From the NCBI GenBank assembly GCA_037576195.1, contig CM075102.1:25664745-25728744 (forward strand): a stretch of DNA of 64,000 nucleotides. The letters are read 5' to 3'. The stretch comes from Phytoseiulus persimilis (taxonomy: Eukaryota; Arthropoda; Arachnida; Mesostigmata; Phytoseiidae). The notes beneath the pieces are model-generated. The model was not told the origin of the DNA. It searched no databases and saw only the letters and a list, made by a program, of their open reading frames with translations. A program made the position numbers and the translations under genes. This document shows, piece after piece, positions 1-9,631 of this stretch; positions within the stretch are counted from its first letter, which is position 1, and each line of letters starts with the position of its first letter.

Positions 1-3000
1 ATTATTATCGACGACCGGTCTCTGCTTATCAAGATGCGTTTCCAGAGACGCTGCTCGTCGGAGGAAAGACGGCGAGCGGCCTGTCTGCGCCTAGCAGCTC
101 TGAGATTTCTGCTTCGCTCGTAAAATTCAATCATAAGCTCGCTGGCCGGACGGGATTTTCGTTTTCTAACAGGATCTCCTCCTCTGTCGCCTCCGCCATC
201 ATCGTTGCTGTCGCCGGTGTCTTCTACTTCTTTTCCCGCCAATACAATTAACGTAACTATGTCAAACGAGCGTGCCCGTTGGCGGATGTCTGTTCCGTCG
301 AGTTGCGCGAGATTCTGGGTCAGGGACGTCCGATCCGGCGTCGGTATTTCTAGCGGGGTTCCTCGCTCATCCGTTTCTCTTCCTCTCCCCCGCCTCAGCG
401 GAACGTTGGAGCGGACCTTTTCAAATCGAGCGCCGGAGCCCGGAACGCAGGGGCGCGACGCGTGCACGAAGCAGAAGACCTTCGAAGCAGTTTCGTTCTC
501 TCGTTGACTGTTCGCGGTTCCCCGCAGAACTCCTCTCTGGATCCGGCAGCAGATCAAAGACGTCCCCCTGATGGGCTCAAAGAAGGTCGCTAGGCAATCG
601 CGATCCGGCGTGGTCGGCAGTGGGAGTGGAGACTCGCACACGCCTCCGGGACCTTATGCTGGAGGGCTTCGCAGGAGGGCGAAGAGGTGGGGGGAACGAA
701 GGAGACCAGTCAGATGAACGACCGAGCGTGATCGAGCAGACGCGCCTCTCGCGGTCTCGGTCAGCATCGGATGCGGAAATGTTCTGCGATTTCAATGCCG
801 TTCTCAATTTTTGGCGCAACCTCCCCCACTCGTTCCGGCGAGTGGGAAGTACGAAACGTGGGCTGAGGCCCCAGGTCGAGTCGGAGACAGTTTCTTCTCT
901 CCCCTCCCGTTCAACCGACAGGCTGAACCTGGCCAGCCGGACTACGGTGAAGGATGGCAACCGCTTCAAAGGACCGATCGTCGTGGCGATTCCGTGGGAG
1001 CCGAAACTCGAACGGAAAAGCTTCTTCTCAGTGTATGGAGAGTCTTCCGAACGTCCCTCTCGATTTTCCCGTTTCGGTTCCTCCCCCCGACCCGCGCTCA
1101 CTCGCCACTCCCACAATGTAGAGACGACGGCGGCGGCGGCGCAATCCTTCCGGCGTTTTTGGAGGTTTTCCGTTAGACTCGCGTCGTCATCTCTCGACTA
1201 CTATTCTCCGAGCAACGGTCGCAGCCGTCCAGCACTGCGACTGACTGGCCGTTAATAATCGACGAAGGAGCAGAGTTCCCAGAAAGTCGAAACCCCAGTT
1301 CTCGTTGCTCGGAGCGAGAGGGTTCGCCGCACTAACCGAGACTCGAAATTCGGAGCCTCCGTGGAGAAACAACAGAATGAGATCGGAATGCGGAGCTTAC
1401 GGCCACTCTTGGCGACCGGCCGCGGGTTTCTCGCGATCGCTGCTCCACAGGTTCGCGGTCTTTCTTCCGCTCAGACATTAATTCTTCTCCCCCTTTGCTC
1501 CATCTCGATTTTCAATGGATGAGTGGAACTTCAACGCGGTGGGCAAACAAACTGGAGGGCATCGGAACGTTGTGGGCATCTCGTCTCTTTCGGGGAAGGT
1601 CACGTGACAGCCGTCATCTGGCCGCCGGGAGAGCGACGTATTTTCCTCGGTCCGCTTCGTCCGGCGCCAGTTCCTCTTTCCCACTGTTTGTTGTAAATAG
1701 AGTTTGTACACGGAGTTTCCTAAGGGCACTTGGGTGCCTCGCGGAATTCGCGGCAAAAGAGCGAACCATTCGAGAACTATCGTATTTCTCCCGTTTCCTC
1801 TGTGCGATTTCCTAGGACTCATTTCGATTCTGACCGTTCGCGACAACCGTCAAACCAACGAGACTCGGCGAAGTCGTGCACATTCGCTCACGGCGGTCTT
1901 CGCTCGCGGCTCCGGGGCAGAGTCCTCCATCTCAACTACGAGGTGAAACGGCTGGAAACTCGTTCGGGTAGGGCGTGAGAACATCCGGTCGCGGTGTTCT
2001 CTCCCACGTGACAATTCCACGTGTCATACTTCGAACACAACTCTCGCACGACTTGGCACGGGAAGTTTTTCGTCGCACTACCGGCCGCAACTAACATCAG
2101 TCGCTACCTGTGGATGTGAGTGCTTCCCATTTCAAAGCGTGGGAACTTCCTTCCCGACCGGAAGGTTGCCGTTCGGAGGGCTTCACGGGTTGCCGTGAAC
2201 GGAACGTACCTTTGGAACTATCAATTTGAGCGGGAATCCCGGACCAGAATCGTGGCTAGATTCCCATTTCGTTGGACCGAATCCGATGTTCATCGACGGT
2301 ATACGTCATGAGGCCTCGAAGTCGGATAACTTTCGGGATAGGTTACTCCGCACCGGTTCCCTCGACAAGAGCGTCGACTTTGCCCCTCGGAGGAGACCTT
2401 TTCCAGTGAGAAAAGAATAGCTGTGCTCCTGTTCTCATGTCGAGTCAACGAGTTTTTTCTTCGAACTTGCTGTGCTCGGGGACCGGATTGCACCCCAGTC
2501 CCCCTCCGAGGGGAACGGTCGGGCACGCGGGGCGTCCACGAGACCGCCCGCCCGAGGAACCGGCCGTGGCGTTGTCCTTCCCGCTCTCCATGACTCGCAG
2601 TTCGGGCAGAAAATCGTTTCGTTCAGGTGTGTGACATCATCGTGTCAGGGAAATACGAGATCAGAGCTCTCCGGCTCCTCTCCGGGAAGACGGACGAAAA
2701 TCCGAGACTGAGGCGAATCGTCGACCAGGCTTTCCCGCTCGGTCATCCATAGAGGCATTCGGCCGGGCGTTACCGACGAAAGCAACATAAAATGGCCGCA
2801 AATGCGTCCTGGCCCAGCGATCGCTCCGATAGAGTCCCGGTAGCTCATTCCTTGGCAGTGTTATTCACTGGAGGTTTCTTTTCTCCTCTGGAAGCCGGTG
2901 GCCTGCGGAATAGCCATTCACTGCGACGAGGGTGTGCAGTCGATGTCGTCGTTTCCCGCGCCGCTCCCGGGCGGATTCTCGCCGCCCCGACGATCGCTCA

Positions 3001-3200
3001 GCAGCTCACAGCCGGCAACCACCTCAGGGGGATGATGCATCTCTCAGACGGAATGACCGCGCCAAGACGAGCCCGTGTCCTGGCTCTTGTCGAAAGCGGC
3101 TGGGAGTCGGTGACCAAGCGGGAAACCACGGCACACATTTCACGATAGGAGCGCGGGTCGAGTCCGAAATATCCAGACGAATGCTCGCGCGCGCCAACGC
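1..3200. other. No recognisable gene; probable CaMKI intron or intergenic DNA
   Basis: I translated this stretch by eye in all frames and found no conserved domain and no CaMKI kinase exon on the minus strand. The longest open frames (577-1116 minus and 620-1255 plus) overlap each other on opposite strands. They are rich in Arg and Ser, as expected of non-coding DNA with few stop codons, and I do not call them genes. Because the CaMKI exon at 4402-4586 points leftward and ends in a splice donor, this interval is most simply part of its next intron. Confidence 0.45.
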
Positions 3201-3212
3201 GTTCCGTTGTAA

Positions 3213-3271
3213 GGGAGAGAGAAATAGATACGGATAGAGAGAGGGGCAAAGAGAGAGAGAGAGTGAGAGAG
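3213..3271. repeat. GA-rich simple repeat (GAGA tract)
   Basis: A purine tract of GA dinucleotides with a few interruptions lies about 130 bases upstream of the putative transcription start near 3405. GAGA tracts are common in arthropod promoters, where GAGA factor can bind. That role here is an inference from position only. Confidence 0.75.
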
Positions 3272-3394
3272 CTTCCGCGGAGAGAGTTCCCGTTCCCGAA
3301 GCGTAATCCTGTCATTGGTTCCGAGCGGAGAGAAAGGAAGCCGAGTTGGGAGTGGACCGCGGTGCGGTCACGTCTCTAGTTTTGGTTTCCCCGG

Positions 3395-3509
3395 AACAGT
3401 TCCGTCAGTTAGTTGAGCGCTCGAGTCGAATTCATCTCCTCGGTCGAAACGGTCAAAATCACTTTCGTCGCTCACGTGACCCAACCTGAGAGCCCATCAA
3501 GCGGCTAAG
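3395..3509 (+). promoter_or_regulatory. Putative core promoter and 5' UTR of the plus-strand unit
   Basis: The hexamer TCAGTT at 3405-3410 fits the arthropod initiator. It lies downstream of a GA tract and about 105 bases upstream of an ATG in good context (AAG before, G after). No TATA box is evident. Initiator-like hexamers occur often by chance, so this is a suggestion only. Confidence 0.35.
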
Positions 3510-3800
3510 ATGGTCGAGAAGCAAAACGACGGCAACGACAACGGAAACATTAAAAGCTGCAACGAATCAAGGTCACGGGCGTCTTATCGGCCGTTTCCCG
3601 AGAGTGCTCATCCCGATTCGGGCTGCAATACCGAGGGCTGCTCCCAACAATCGGGCGACGGGAAGAGCGGAACGGGAAGTAGCTCCCGCGATAGGGAAAA
3701 ATCATCCCACACCGACGCCGCGGTGATCTGTCACTGCGGTAGACTGTCTTGTTGGACGCATGACGTCTGCCTCAAGCACGGGAACCGCGAACATGAATAA
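3510..3800 (+). CDS. Hydrophilic 96-residue ORF, upstream ORF or first coding exon
   Basis: This open frame starts at an ATG in strong context and encodes a low-complexity, Asn/Ser/Gly/Asp-rich protein beginning MVEKQNDGNDNG, with a short Cys/His patch near the end (VICHCGRLSCW). No domain is recognised. Its stop (TAA, 3798-3800) overlaps the ATG of the next frame (3793-3795), so the two frames share eight bases. It could be the true N-terminal coding region, joined to the next frame by an unrecognised intron. It could also be a long upstream ORF that limits translation of the downstream one. The composition looks more like real protein than the neighbouring shadow frames. Confidence 0.4.
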   Translation: MVEKQNDGNDNGNIKSCNESRSRASYRPFPESAHPDSGCNTEGCSQQSGDGKSGTGSSSRDREKSSHTDAAVICHCGRLSCWTHDVCLKHGNREHE

Positions 3801-3891
3801 ACTCGATGTGCAGATTGAATATCCCGACGTCGAGGAGGCGCTCGTTCTGAGTCTTGGAATCGAACTCCGAGTCTGGCCGCAGAGACTCAAG
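3793..3891 (+). CDS. Short coding exon ending in a strong splice donor, unknown protein
   Basis: The ATG at 3793 (A at -3) opens 33 codons beginning MNKLDVQIEYPDVEE and ending WPQRLK, followed directly by the donor CAAG|GTAAGA, which is near consensus. The frame has the mix of acidic and aliphatic residues expected of a folded protein. I recognise no family. The next exon was not found. Any transcript continuing rightward would run through the minus-strand CaMKI exon at 4402-4586, so the two units would overlap in antisense. Confidence 0.4.
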
Positions 3892-4262
3892 GTAAGAGCT
3901 TTCCAAGTGCTGAATCAGCTAGCGTGCGAATATCGACACTTGTAGCCCGAGAGCCCGGCGGTCTACGAAATGGCGCGACGCTAACGCGGAGGGACGTTCC
4001 GCCCAGTTCGTTTCCGCCGATTATATCCTCGTTCGACAACGATCTCTCAAGGATTGAACAACACTCGCCATCCCACCGTCACAACAACATCCGAGCGCTC
4101 TGCTGGGCATAAACGAATAGGCCACAATTTCCAGTTCATTGACAATAATCACACTGGCAGTGCCGTTCTCATCGCTCTACCAGACCGCCCTCGATTTCGT
4201 CGATCAGTTGTTATTCGAGAACCGATGATCCACCGAGATCCAGCCGTCACCAGAGGCTGAAG

Positions 4263-4286
4263 CCCCCCCCCCCTTCCCTCCCCCCC
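4263..4286. repeat. Poly-C / pyrimidine tract
   Basis: A run of eleven C, then TT, then further C-rich sequence, seen directly. It lies in non-coding DNA just downstream (in the gene's sense) of the CaMKI exon. Confidence 0.85.
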
Positions 4287-4401
4287 GCATCCTTCTCCGA
4301 CCCGCCCGATATCACATCAAAACCCTGAACCGATTGCTGTTTCCCAAAATCTCTGAAAGCATAACGGCGGCCCCCATCCGCGGGGAACCTGGAATACTCA
4401 C

Positions 4402-4586
4402 GTTCCGAGTAGATCCTTGAACTCATATTTGTCCTCGATGTTTTCTTTGGAGAAATGTTCGGAAGATGTGGGAGTGCTGCAGGTTTTGTTTTCCTTGTTC
4501 TCTTCGTTCTGGCTATCGGCGCTAGTGTTCGAAGTCACCGACTTCTTGCTGCCGCGCGTCGAGTCCTTTTTGCCGAAAAGCGGCAT
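4402..4586 (-). CDS. CaMKI: Calcium/calmodulin-dependent protein kinase I, first coding exon only
   Basis: On the minus strand the ATG at 4586 opens MPLFGKKDS, the expected start of arthropod CaMKI. A Ser/Asn/Glu/Lys-rich linker follows, then IEDKYEFKDLLGT, the start of the kinase domain, which breaks off where the glycine-rich loop (GxGxxS/F) should continue. The exon ends two bases into a codon at GGAAC|GTGAGT, a near-consensus donor. CaMKI is a Ser/Thr kinase activated by Ca2+/calmodulin and by CaMKK, acting in cytosol and nucleus. The catalytic and regulatory exons are absent and must lie left of position 1. The linker of about 40 residues between the start motif and the kinase domain seems long for the family, though I cannot align it here. 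Confidence 0.85.
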
Positions 4587-4609
4587 CTGTGCTGTCAGTT
4601 GGGGTTTCG
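4587..4609 (-). other. CaMKI: 5' UTR remainder of the CaMKI exon, with upstream splice acceptor
   Basis: Immediately upstream of the CaMKI ATG on the minus strand is a pyrimidine stretch ending TTCTCTTCAG (AG at 4611-4610), a good acceptor. If used, the coding exon has 23 bases of 5' UTR, and a separate non-coding first exon lies further right, possibly near 4.9-5.3 kb. Confidence 0.55.
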
Positions 4610-4742
4610 CTGAAGAGAACAAACTCACTCCATCGCTGACCGGAGCGTTGATCAGCTGTTGAACAGATTCGGTTTCAACGAGGAACAGCTGGGAACAGCC
4701 TCATGGGTCGCCTCTTCCGCGCGCACATTCACGACCACCAGG

Positions 4743-4866
4743 GCAGCTGCTGTTGCAGATGCTGTGACAGCCGCCGCGGCCGCTGCAGCAGCAGCAGCAA
4801 CAACACAACCGCCACCACCGACACCACCACTACTACGACCACGTCCACCACCACCACGACAGATGA
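4743..4866. repeat. Trinucleotide microsatellite cluster (CAG/GCA then CAC/CCA)
   Basis: The plus strand reads (GCA)n passing into interrupted ACC/CCA/ACG triplets. Open frames through it encode only homopolymer-like Ala, Pro, Thr or Val runs and are not called as genes. In CaMKI sense it would lie in an intron or 5' UTR upstream of the first coding exon. Confidence 0.8.
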
Positions 4867-5089
4867 ATGAATGTGGAGATGAATGAGCACGACGAACGAG
4901 GTGGGCGAGCCCCGTCCGATTCGACTGCGGCAGTTGGCGCGGAGACCTGCGGTACGACCACCACGGTTTGTGGGTGAACGAGCCGAGCAGCGAGCCACCG
5001 AGATACTAACCTCGCCTTGGCTATGCGCGATCTGGAACGCGCTCCCTGCGAGTAGCCTACTCTCTGGGTGCTTGCAGGCTCACTCGCTC

Positions 5090-5137
5090 CCTTGCTTGCT
5101 TTCCTTGCCTGCCTGCTTGGTGCCTGCCTGCCTGCTG
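5090..5137. repeat. Degenerate TGCC/TTGC tetranucleotide tract
   Basis: The plus strand shows repeated CTTG and CCTG units (for example GCCTGCCTGCTTGG) with point differences between units. This is the first of a scattered series of similar tracts in the window, treated under findings. Confidence 0.8.
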
Positions 5138-5299
5138 TCGATGCGTACTGACGGTGGCGCCGCCGGTGGAAACTCAAAACGTTAGAAGGACAAGGGCGCG
5201 AGGGCGGCTCCGAGCCAACTGTTGCTCCCTCGGCCCTCTCCCGCATTCTATCTTTCCGCACGTCTGTTCGACAATCCGTTCCGGATCTAACCGTCAACC

Positions 5300-7040
5300 T
5301 TGTCACCGATTCCGCCCGCGATTCAGACCTCGTTCCGAGCGGTCCTGTGCGCGGACAATCTGCACTCCGGTCCGTAGTTTGCCTTCACTTCGGCGAGAAA
5401 CGTTGTTTGCTCGGGAAGCGTGCCTGGAACGCCACGAGCCGTGGGATCCGCTGTGACGACCTTGAAACCTCCAGCGCCGCATCAGCTGTTGGGACAGAAA
5501 ACCAGTCGCGGCTTCCCCATGCCGGGCAACTCTCGAAGTTCTTGTTGCTGACCGTTGGGGACGATATACGTGTTTGGTTGATTTTTATGAATGCTTTTCG
5601 CTCCAACTGCCGATGAACGCTGCACACCAACGTGTTCTGGGTGGTCCGCGTCGGTCGAACGTAAGCTCCCAGCAGGGACGAGAGCGGGGTTGAGTGTGCG
5701 GGTAATTAAATCGAAAGTCAAAGGAGAACACCCAGATTCAGCGCAACTAATGGCGCGAGTCGGACTGCATGGATAAATGAGCCGAATCCAATCACAAATA
5801 TACAAAGGTACGGATCAAGGCACTTGCGCGCCCTATTTCGCGGCAAGGGTCATCCACCACTGCGAAACTGATCATCTCGGCCCACGACGCCTCTTCGTGG
5901 GAAAATGACATCCGAATCGGAGGGATCGATGAGCTAAAGGGGTCGACCTCCGCGGACACTCCTGGGCTGCGCTCCCATCCGCAAAAGAACGAGGAGAACT
6001 ACTTTCCATCACTTCCGTATACTTCTCATATTTCGAGCTCTGTGGGAGGCCGCTTCCGTCACATCCTCCTCATTAGCTTGAGAGTAACGTGATCCCGCAT
6101 CAAGGAACCAGCAACAGCAATCGGGGATAGGAAAAACGGTCCCCGAACGTTCCTGGGAGATGCTTCGTTTGTCATCCCGTTGATTCGGGGCGAACGTAAC
6201 TCAGAGCCTCTGAAGGTGATTCCCATCGGACGAATGACCAAACCGTTTCGGACTTGTCTCCGCTCGGGAGTCATTTGGTGAACCAAGCGCACAGATCATC
6301 AATGCCCATCATACGGCGCAGAACTGGTCGATGTCGAGGATGAATGTTTGGGGAGAAACTGTTCCGAACTCTAGATGCTTTCGACCCGCGCTCCGGTACG
6401 TCCTCGACAATACTTTTCTCACTCGGAGCGGGTGATACCGTTCTGGTGCGAGAAACTCCTCCGACATCATTTCGAACTCAGAAACCAGCAACGGATAGTG
6501 TTCCCAGCTGCATCAAAACCCCAATTAGCCTCGAACTAGAAGCAACATTCGATGCGAATCGCGTGTGAGAGCACAGCTCCCTCTTGGCCTGACAGGAGCA
6601 ACCAGACACTCAAACACAAGATCAGGGGCCGGATTAAGGTGCCGTCGTCGAAGTTTCCATTTGCCGCGGCATTGAGGCTGAACAAACCTCTTCGTTCTTG
6701 AACAAATAATGCTGGAGCGTCTTATTCGTGCATTCCTTCCGCTGGAAATTAGAGAAAGGGAGATAAACAACGCTTGAAGTGTAGGCCGAGAGCCTGCGTG
6801 ACGAGCGACTGTGTCCTGGCTTTCCCGCTGGGATCGTGAAGTCAACTACTTTGTAAACATCAGTGTGGTATAACGTGGACTAGATTCGAAAGGTGCCCTA
6901 AACTCTCAACACGAAATGAACCTCATGAATAAGTAAATGGATGGATTGAATACTGCCGGCACGGCTGTCTTGCTCGCGTGTTCGCGGCGAATCGAGGGAT
7001 CCCTCGGTGCAATCACTGCCGTTGCTGCTTTTGTACCAAG
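5300..7040. other. No gene seen
   Basis: Short frames on both strands only. None carries a motif I recognise or a convincing splice-bounded reading frame. This may include the CaMKI promoter and 5' flank. Confidence 0.5.
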
Positions 7041-7044
7041 CGGG

Positions 7045-7608
7045 CTAGTGCGTCCGGGGTCGCGGGGCCGAATGGGTAACATAATTTGTAGGGAAGTCAC
7101 CAGAGTTCTGATGTAGCGTCACAGAGATGAATTGCCACCTCCAGCGCCTCGGAAAGCATCGTCCTTTGACCGTTTCGTCGTGCCTGAACTCGATCTTGGA
7201 CACGTTCTTCGGATGCTCCGGATGACTCGGACATGTCTCCAGCGTGGATTGCGATCCATTGCTCGACGCTGAGAGCGTACTCGTCGATAGAGAAGACGAA
7301 AACGATCGGATCGGATCGAGGACTAACAAGAACTGTCTGCACAGGAAGTCCCAGAATCCGATTTTGAAAAACTTCGGGTGCATGCTCACAGAGTGGTTCG
7401 CTGCTCCCAAAAAATTCTTTGATGGAGTTCCGAACGCACTCCGTTTCGCGACAATCCACTGAGGAGAGGAGGTCCTGAACGAAACGAGGATATCACGATC
7501 TTTCGGAACTTGGAACTCGTTTCCCCCTCCAGAGCACAGTTGAAGACTATTGAGGGTTGCTAGAATTTCTGGAGAACAGCGATTGTATGCTTCCAGGGTG
7601 ACGAACAT
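7045..7608 (-). pseudogene. Frameshifted ORF of unknown family
   Basis: The minus strand opens at 7608 (MFVTLEAYNRCSPEILATL). Near 7470-7490 the better protein-like sequence moves to another frame (VQDLLSSVDCRETECVRNS, later DPIVFVFSIDEYALSVEQW), which stays open to about 7097. Joining the two requires one indel near the run reading CTCGTTTCGTTCAGGACC. The combined sequence looks like a real protein but matches no family I can name. Given the IR gene nearby it could be a decayed chemosensory or secreted protein gene. It could also be chance open sequence, since this genome gives many moderately long frames. Confidence 0.3.
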
Positions 7609-7611
7609 GTC

Positions 7612-7725
7612 TTATGTATTAACATCTCCCGCATCGGTGGCTCTCATGTAGATCGGCAGGGCGACCGAGTCCTCTCGAAGGGTTAGTGAGTATTCCCTGC
7701 TCAGGGGCGACGAGTCTCCCACTGT
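7612..7725 (-). CDS. Possible terminal coding exon, unknown protein
   Basis: A strong acceptor (CTTCTCTCCCCAG, AG at 7727-7726) is followed by 37 codons beginning TVGDSSPLSREYSLTLREDS and ending DAGDVNT with a TAA at 7614-7612. The frame is in phase 0 from the acceptor. Upstream exons would lie above 7740 on the minus strand, but I could not identify them. The frames at 7803-8036 and 8253-8444 (minus) are somewhat protein-like but show no linking donor. Confidence 0.3.
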   Translation of the reverse strand, partial: TVGDSSPLSREYSLTLREDSVALPIYMRATDAGDVNT

Positions 7726-7739
7726 CTGGGGAGAGAAGG

Positions 7740-9520
7740 CTTATCATCAGATGCCGGGCTTGAGATGGGCTTTCGAGTTTTCACAAGAGGATCATGCCGA
7801 CGTCATGTCACACAAGTTGAGCGAGATGAACTTCCCGTATGATAATTGAGAACGGCGAACACTTCCGGAAGGACAGCGGTCGAATAGCTGTGAAGATGCC
7901 AGTCGAAACAGAAGTTGGAAAGGGAAGGCTTCTCTTGTTCGTAACCACTACGCGACCCAAAAATCTTGAGCTCAAAACTGACGGGAAGGAGCCCTGAAGG
8001 ACCGTTGCCAACATGAGAAGCTCCAACCGTCATCACCGGACCTCAAGGCTCGCCGAGGACCTGCTACAGCGGTTCCGAAGTGTTCTCCTATCGTGAGTTG
8101 CTACCGATGATGCGTGACTCGTTGCTGAGGCTGTGTGCGATTCTGATTCCAGCGAAAACTCCACACACCGATGCCATCGAAAGATGCAACAAACCAGTTC
8201 TTGGAAGATTGAACTTTACATCCGAAACTGACCGAGGAAGACAGCCGGGGTGTTACACACGCGTTTTGATAGCCATCCCTTCCAGCAAGCATACCACAGA
8301 TGTTTTTTCAATGATTGGCAGTGATCGTGGCTCCTGGCTCACAGCCGGATCCCTGACGCTGTGGGAGAGAGTGTCCCCATCAATATCGTGAGCTGGATGG
8401 AGCTGAGGCCAAACGTTCCACCGGCCTGACCCGAACGAGAACAAACCTTCGCACTAGTACCACGGAACATTGTTTCGGGGAAACTCGAGCTGGTCTCGTT
8501 GGAGCGCAGGCCCATTGCTGGACACTTCGAGACGTCCCGGTCAAGTCACTTAAAGCGACAAACTGCGACTGAACGACAAACCAATGTGCGCTTCATCGCG
8601 GAATGGTCGAGTCTTCAACAAGTTTTCAGCGCGCGCTACTTGCATTCGTTCTTCGGCAGTCACAATGTCGAGTCCCTCGCACTCCGTGTTCGAGTCTCCC
8701 CTGACGCAGACGCCAGAACGAGCTCATTTAGGTTGACACCATGATGAGTCACTGTTGTTCCGAACGACGTTGCTTCCTTCGTGATGAGAAAATCTCTCTG
8801 AAAACGTCCTCAAGGCAGCAGGAGCTCGTTTCGCACTATTCTTGTCTTCCCGTCGAGATGAGCTTCGAAGTGTCAGGAAAGAATCCGCGACAATGCTTCC
8901 CGCTTTTCCTTGTGGAAAATTGTCTCAGCCATGGGAATGTTCCATACGATTGCAGCAAATGTGAATTCCTAGCGTTGACTTCCATGGGGAAAACATGCTC
9001 CCTCTGGTTGAAAACATCGGGAAATAAGGCAAAGAACCAAGAGGCAAATTTTCAAACTCGGAGAATCGACTCCAAGCGAAGTCGTAGGGAGAGTCCTAGC
9101 CGAAGCAACCCGCAGCGAGCTGCAACGACGAACTGAACGCCAAAGTCAGTTTCGTCGGAGCACGGTTGCAGCCTCTGCCAAGACGACCGGCAAATGTTCT
9201 CGTTTGCATGCTCAGCGAGTGCTGGTCCGCCGACTGACTGTCCGTGTATCTTAATCCTTAATAGTGTCGTCCGCTGTTGTGGTAACCTACCTCCCACCAA
9301 AACAGTTGAGGAGCTCTCGCATGCTGCACGAGACCGGCTCATGGGCGAATGCCGTGAGCGAACTTCAACGATTGTCCTGATGCAGCCCAGAGAATGTTAC
9401 GCTTCTTTCTTTCCGCTCATGGTATGGCTCGGACTCGGTTCGAACTTCCTCATCGACCAGAGTGGACGCTGCAAGCATATGCAGGAGCAACGGTCGACAG
9501 GCTCAAAGTATCATACAGCC
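7740..9520. other. No supported gene; scattered protein-like frames
   Basis: Both strands carry short frames without domains. The most protein-like are minus 7803-8036 and 8253-8444. The plus frame 8741-9136 opens at a real ATG but has no recognised motif. Degraded exons are possible. Confidence 0.4.
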
Positions 9521-9526
9521 CCAAAG

Positions 9527-9532
9527 TTTATT
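9527..9532 (-). terminator. Polyadenylation signal AATAAA of the IR gene
   Basis: The minus strand reads CATAATAAACTTT here, giving a canonical AATAAA hexamer about 100 bases downstream of the IR stop codon at 9632. Position and strand fit a short 3' UTR. Confidence 0.65.
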
Positions 9533-9631
9533 ATGACATACACATCTTTCCCGCTCCAAGCTCCGTGATCGATCCGGGAAGCGTTGTTCATGTCATACAG
9601 TGTTCTTTCGTACGATCGAACCGGTGGCCTA

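Noticed and set aside
577-1255. Long overlapping ORFs on both strands (179 and 211 codons)
   Set aside because: They cover the same bases on opposite strands, are Arg/Ser-rich, have no motif or splice support, and fit chance stop-free sequence.
4729-4998. Minus ORF with Val and Leu runs over the trinucleotide repeats
   Set aside because: Translation of a microsatellite, with no start context or conservation.
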